A stretch of DNA of 64,000 bases from PALSA-1004 sp963804885 (lineage in GTDB: Bacteria; Pseudomonadota; Gammaproteobacteria; Burkholderiales; SG8-41): contig CAWDSF010000020.1 of NCBI GenBank assembly GCA_963804885.1, forward strand, positions 248,001-312,000. The letters run 5' to 3'. The stretch's first letter is position 1. Every line of letters begins with the position of its first letter. Position numbers and translations under genes: made by a program. The notes below the pieces were generated by a model. The model was given only the letters and a program-made list of their open reading frames with translations, was not told where the DNA came from and searched no databases. Positions 61,412 through 64,000 of this stretch are shown here, in pieces.

Positions 61412-62146
61412 AACTCGCCGCTGGCTCCGCTAATTCTCGGAGTGACGGTGCTTGCCTTCTCGTCACGAGAGGTCCGTCTTGATTTGCGTCAGATAGCTTT
61501 TGTAGCCGTATTGCGAGTCAAGTCGGGCAGCTGGAAGGTAGCCCAAGTGCCAGCTGATCCTCGTCAATAGACTGCTCAAGTGCGTTAGGACGAACGTTTG
61601 GGGATTCAACCTTCGGCTCCACTGCCTCGTAGCTTCTCACTGTAAGAGGTTTTTTCTTATTCTCAACTTTTGGGACATCCACTGATCGCTGCGATTTGGA
61701 AGGACTTCCGTAAACAAAACTTGTGACACGCCGGACCATCCGGCATTCTTCTCGCCAAATCCGAGAACCAGAAGGCCCTCTCACGCAATCGCATTGCAGC
61801 CGTAAAATCACTGTGCTTGTGATCGAACAAAACCGTCAAATTTCGCGCGAAGGCAGTGGATCGCGTCGATGATGAGAGTGCTATCGTAGCATTCTTTCCT
61901 GCTGTATCGCAATGCCGGCGCGTACCGTTTAGCACCTTCTTCACGAGGAGCTCGTCTGAGCAAAGTTGCAGTATATGCGCTAACCAGTGCTTCGCAGACC
62001 TTCCGATAGACCTTCGATGACGCACAAGCGTTGTCAGCGTCGATCAGAACGCTACCGAAGGGTTGCTCTTGGACTCGCCTTCGCAATAGATCGTTGGGAG
62101 GCCAAGAATTCACTTTTGAATATTAGCGAACGTGGGCCGGCCATTT
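61412..62146. other. ~735-bp gap of lower G+C with no recognised gene
   Basis: This stretch is visibly AT-richer than its neighbours. On the minus strand two short frames overlap by 4 bp (62113-61808, 101 aa, and 61811-61518, 97 aa), and a third alternative frame of 120 aa overlaps both. The first has a weakly conserved-looking end (KECYDSTLIIDAIHCLRAKFDGF) but no motif I can name. They may be remnants of horizontally acquired DNA or meaningless frames, so I do not call them as genes. Confidence 0.4.
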
Positions 62147-63124
62147 TCAATCCGGCTTCAACCCCACCTGCTGCGCGACCTTGCCCCAGGTGTCCATTTC
62201 CTTTTTGACGAAGGCGGTGAATTCGGCCGACGTGTTGCCGACGGGAATCGCGCCCTGCACGGAAAGTTTTTCGCTCATGTCGGGCAGGTTGACGATGCGG
62301 GCGATTTCGCGGCTCAACTTGTTCAGCACGTCCTTCGGCATTTGGCCCGGCGCGAATACGCCGTACCATTCGTAGGTGTCGAAGCCCGGCAATCCAGACT
62401 CGGCGAATGTCGGCGTGTCGGGGAGCCCCGGCGAGCGCTTGGCCGCGGTAGTCGCGATCGCTTTCAGGCGCTTGCTGTTGATGTGCGGCAGCACGCCCGG
62501 CGGGCCGCTGATCAGAAACTGGATTTGTCCGGCGATCAGGTCGGCGATTGCCGGAGCGCCGCCTTTGTACGGAATGTGCGTCATGTTGATGCCCGCGGTG
62601 ATCTTGAGCATTTCCATCGACAGGTGACCGGAGGTGAGCGGACCCGGCGAGCCGTAATTGAGCGCGCCGGGTTTTGCCTTGGCGAGCGCGATCACTTCCT
62701 TCAGATTGTTCGCGGGCACGCCGGGGAACATTGTCATCACGCCCGGCACCATCACCATCAGCGACACCGGTGTCAAATCCTTGAGCGTGTCGTACGGCAG
62801 ATTTTTCAGCACGAATGGATTGACGATGGTTGGTGTCAGCAGCGTGCCCACGGTGTAACCATCGGGCGTCGCTTTGGCGACGGTGTCGGTGCCGATGATC
62901 ATCGCGCCGCCGGCGCGGTTGTCGACGATGACCTGCTGGCCCCAGTTTTCGCCCATCTTCTGCGCGACGAGCCGCGTCACGATGTCGGTCGTCGCGCCGG
63001 CGGGCACCGGCACGATCCAGCGGATCGGCCGCGTCGGAAAATTCTGCGCATGTGAGTTCGATATCGGTGCGAACGCGGCCGCCGAAATCAGAACGATGGA
63101 CGTCAAACTTGTGAACCGGTACAT
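62147..63124 (-). CDS. Bug/TctC-family periplasmic solute-binding protein
   Basis: 325 aa from the ATG at 63124 (GGAGG upstream). Signal peptide MYRFTSLTSIVLISAAAFAPISNSHAQ. The Bug core is present: FPTRPIRWIVPVPAGATTDIVTRLVAQKM, WGQQVIVDNRAGG, LNYGSPGPLTSGHLSMEMLK and HIPYKGGAPAIADLIAGQIQF. It is a paralogue of the two other Bug proteins in the window (26184 and 51765), but intact. It is divergent from an oxidoreductase gene by 130 bp. The ligand is unknown. Confidence 0.93.
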   Translation of the reverse strand: MYRFTSLTSIVLISAAAFAPISNSHAQNFPTRPIRWIVPVPAGATTDIVTRLVAQKMGENWGQQVIVDNRAGGAMIIGTDTVAKATPDGYTVGTLLTPTIVNPFVLKNLPYDTLKDLTPVSLMVMVPGVMTMFPGVPANNLKEVIALAKAKPGALNYGSPGPLTSGHLSMEMLKITAGINMTHIPYKGGAPAIADLIAGQIQFLISGPPGVLPHINSKRLKAIATTAAKRSPGLPDTPTFAESGLPGFDTYEWYGVFAPGQMPKDVLNKLSREIARIVNLPDMSEKLSVQGAIPVGNTSAEFTAFVKKEMDTWGKVAQQVGLKPD

Positions 63125-63254
63125 GGCATTCCTCCGCGTGGCATGGGGCGTTTCTAATTTGATTGCATCATAACAACAAAGGGCGGCGGTGTTGAGAAGC
63201 GACGGGCTTTCTTTGCTATCATCGACGCGCCGAAATTCACAACGGGAGCAAGCC

Positions 63255-64000
63255 GTGCAGCGCAAAGAATTGGGTATCGCAGTCGTAGGCTCGGGCCGGA
63301 TCGGCACATTGCGCGCGCGGCTCGCGGCGAAGCATCCGTCGGTCGGATTTCTCGCGATCTCGGATCAGGATCCGGCGCGGGCGCGCGCACTGGCCGAGCA
63401 GACCGGCGCGGATTTTCATTCGGGCAGCAACGACGAAGTCATTTCGCGCCCCGAAGTCACCGCGGTGTTTGTCTCGACACCCGAGGGCGAGCATGCGGCA
63501 CCGGTGAAGAAAGCGCTCGAGCTCGGCAAACCAGTGCTGGTCGAAAAGCCGCTGGCACTGACGCTCGCCGACGCTGACGACATACTCGACACATGGCGGA
63601 AAACCGGCGGCAACCTGCGCATCGGCTACAGCCGTCGTTTCAAGGAATGTTTCCTGCGCGCCAAGGAGCAGATGATTCATGGCCGGCTGGGGCGCGTCGT
63701 CGGCGGCACCGCGCGCGTCTACAACTCGCGTGCCCAGGCTTTTTCCATCCTCAAGCGTTCGGCGCACGCGACGCCCGTGCTGGACGTGCTCACGTATTAC
63801 GTCGACCTCATGTGCTGGTTCCTCGAAGGCAATCCGCCGGTGGAGGTCGTCGCGCGCGGCCAGATGGGCGTATTCAAGGAAGCCGGCTACGACGCGCACG
63901 ACGTGACGTGGGGCATAGTCACGCTGCGCGACGGCGCGGTGATCAATCTCGGCGTCAGCTATGCGCTGCCCACTCGCTATCCGACGCTGGGCCAGTCCGA
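63255..64000 (+). CDS. Gfo/Idh/MocA-family NAD(P)-dependent oxidoreductase, 3' end cut by window edge
   Basis: A GTG at 63255 follows GGGAG; 248 codons are present before the window ends. The N-terminal Rossmann motif is IAVVGSGRIGTLRARLAA, followed by the conserved EKPLALTLADADDIL (the EKP motif with the catalytic Lys). The second domain begins with GYSRRFKECFLRAKEQMIHGRLGRVVGG. Family members oxidise or reduce sugars and inositols. The incomplete end prevents further assignment. It is divergent from the Bug-protein gene, and could use its ligand. Confidence 0.9.
   Translation, partial: MQRKELGIAVVGSGRIGTLRARLAAKHPSVGFLAISDQDPARARALAEQTGADFHSGSNDEVISRPEVTAVFVSTPEGEHAAPVKKALELGKPVLVEKPLALTLADADDILDTWRKTGGNLRIGYSRRFKECFLRAKEQMIHGRLGRVVGGTARVYNSRAQAFSILKRSAHATPVLDVLTYYVDLMCWFLEGNPPVEVVARGQMGVFKEAGYDAHDVTWGIVTLRDGAVINLGVSYALPTRYPTLGQS

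Noticed and set aside
61808..62113. Small protein gene of 101 aa
   Set aside because: There is no motif, no clear ribosome-binding site and other frames overlap it; left as part of the unassigned gap.

Overview
The window looks like a chromosomal segment of a betaproteobacterium of the Burkholderiales or a close relative. It is G+C-rich by eye, with long antisense shadow frames. It carries several orphan Bug/TctC-type periplasmic binding proteins, a PhaM-like polyhydroxybutyrate granule protein, a BktB-like thiolase, the trxA-rho pair, fdxA, a Kdo hydroxylase and a DUF6494 protein. No rRNA, tRNA, phage, transposase or CRISPR was seen.

Layout. 1-6.6 kb holds an EF-G paralogue (cut by the left edge), an ECF sigma-factor unit (exported protein, sigma factor, Pro/Ala-rich membrane protein, small oxidoreductase-like protein), a lytic transglycosylase, a thioesterase and a PhaM-like protein. 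6.6-9.6 kb (minus) has a TauD/TfdA dioxygenase, a fumarylacetoacetase-family hydrolase and a proline iminopeptidase. 9.7-17.8 kb (plus) has maeB, fumC, an SDR, a CoA-type Nudix hydrolase, a patatin, greB and a CbiB-like protein. 17.9-31.7 kb is mainly housekeeping and envelope genes: rsgA, pterin dehydratase, an M48 protease, orn, an aspartic protease, pgi, bktB, hslO, a Bug protein, a GT39 glycosyltransferase, Kdo hydroxylase and an M48 lipoprotein. 31.9-38.7 kb (plus) is a nitrogen-uptake block, with a nitrate/cyanate-type ABC transporter plus cyanase followed by a DctP/Q/M TRAP transporter. 38.7-41.9 kb has rpmE, rho, trxA and fdxA. 42-47.8 kb is an AddB/AddA-like recombination nuclease pair. 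47.9-64 kb is accessory and catabolic: nitroreductase, a second TauD, a catalytically unusual SDR, a ComA-like TIM barrel, two Bug proteins, a CocE-type hydrolase, an oligopeptide-type binding protein, an enolase-superfamily enzyme, a DyP peroxidase, and an operon centred on a UGSC protein.

The main discovery is at 59,652-60,296 (minus). Two apparent ORFs lie in one frame, separated by a single TGA. The codons right after it read Gly-Ser-Cys, giving the Sec-Gly-Ser-Cys motif that names the UGSC family. The bases just downstream of the TGA fold into a hairpin with the geometry of a bacterial SECIS element. A 339-residue protein of unknown function starts 3 nt downstream and probably works with it.

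Other recurring themes: three genes (tauD1, the cbiB-like gene and the pterin dehydratase gene) have their 3' ends duplicated just downstream. Two copies of a ~100-bp hairpin repeat lie in opposite orientation. Seven genes are interrupted by frameshifts; most have one or two, but the AddA-like helicase has about ten. Those single shifts may be sequencing errors; the concentration in addA could be error or true decay.
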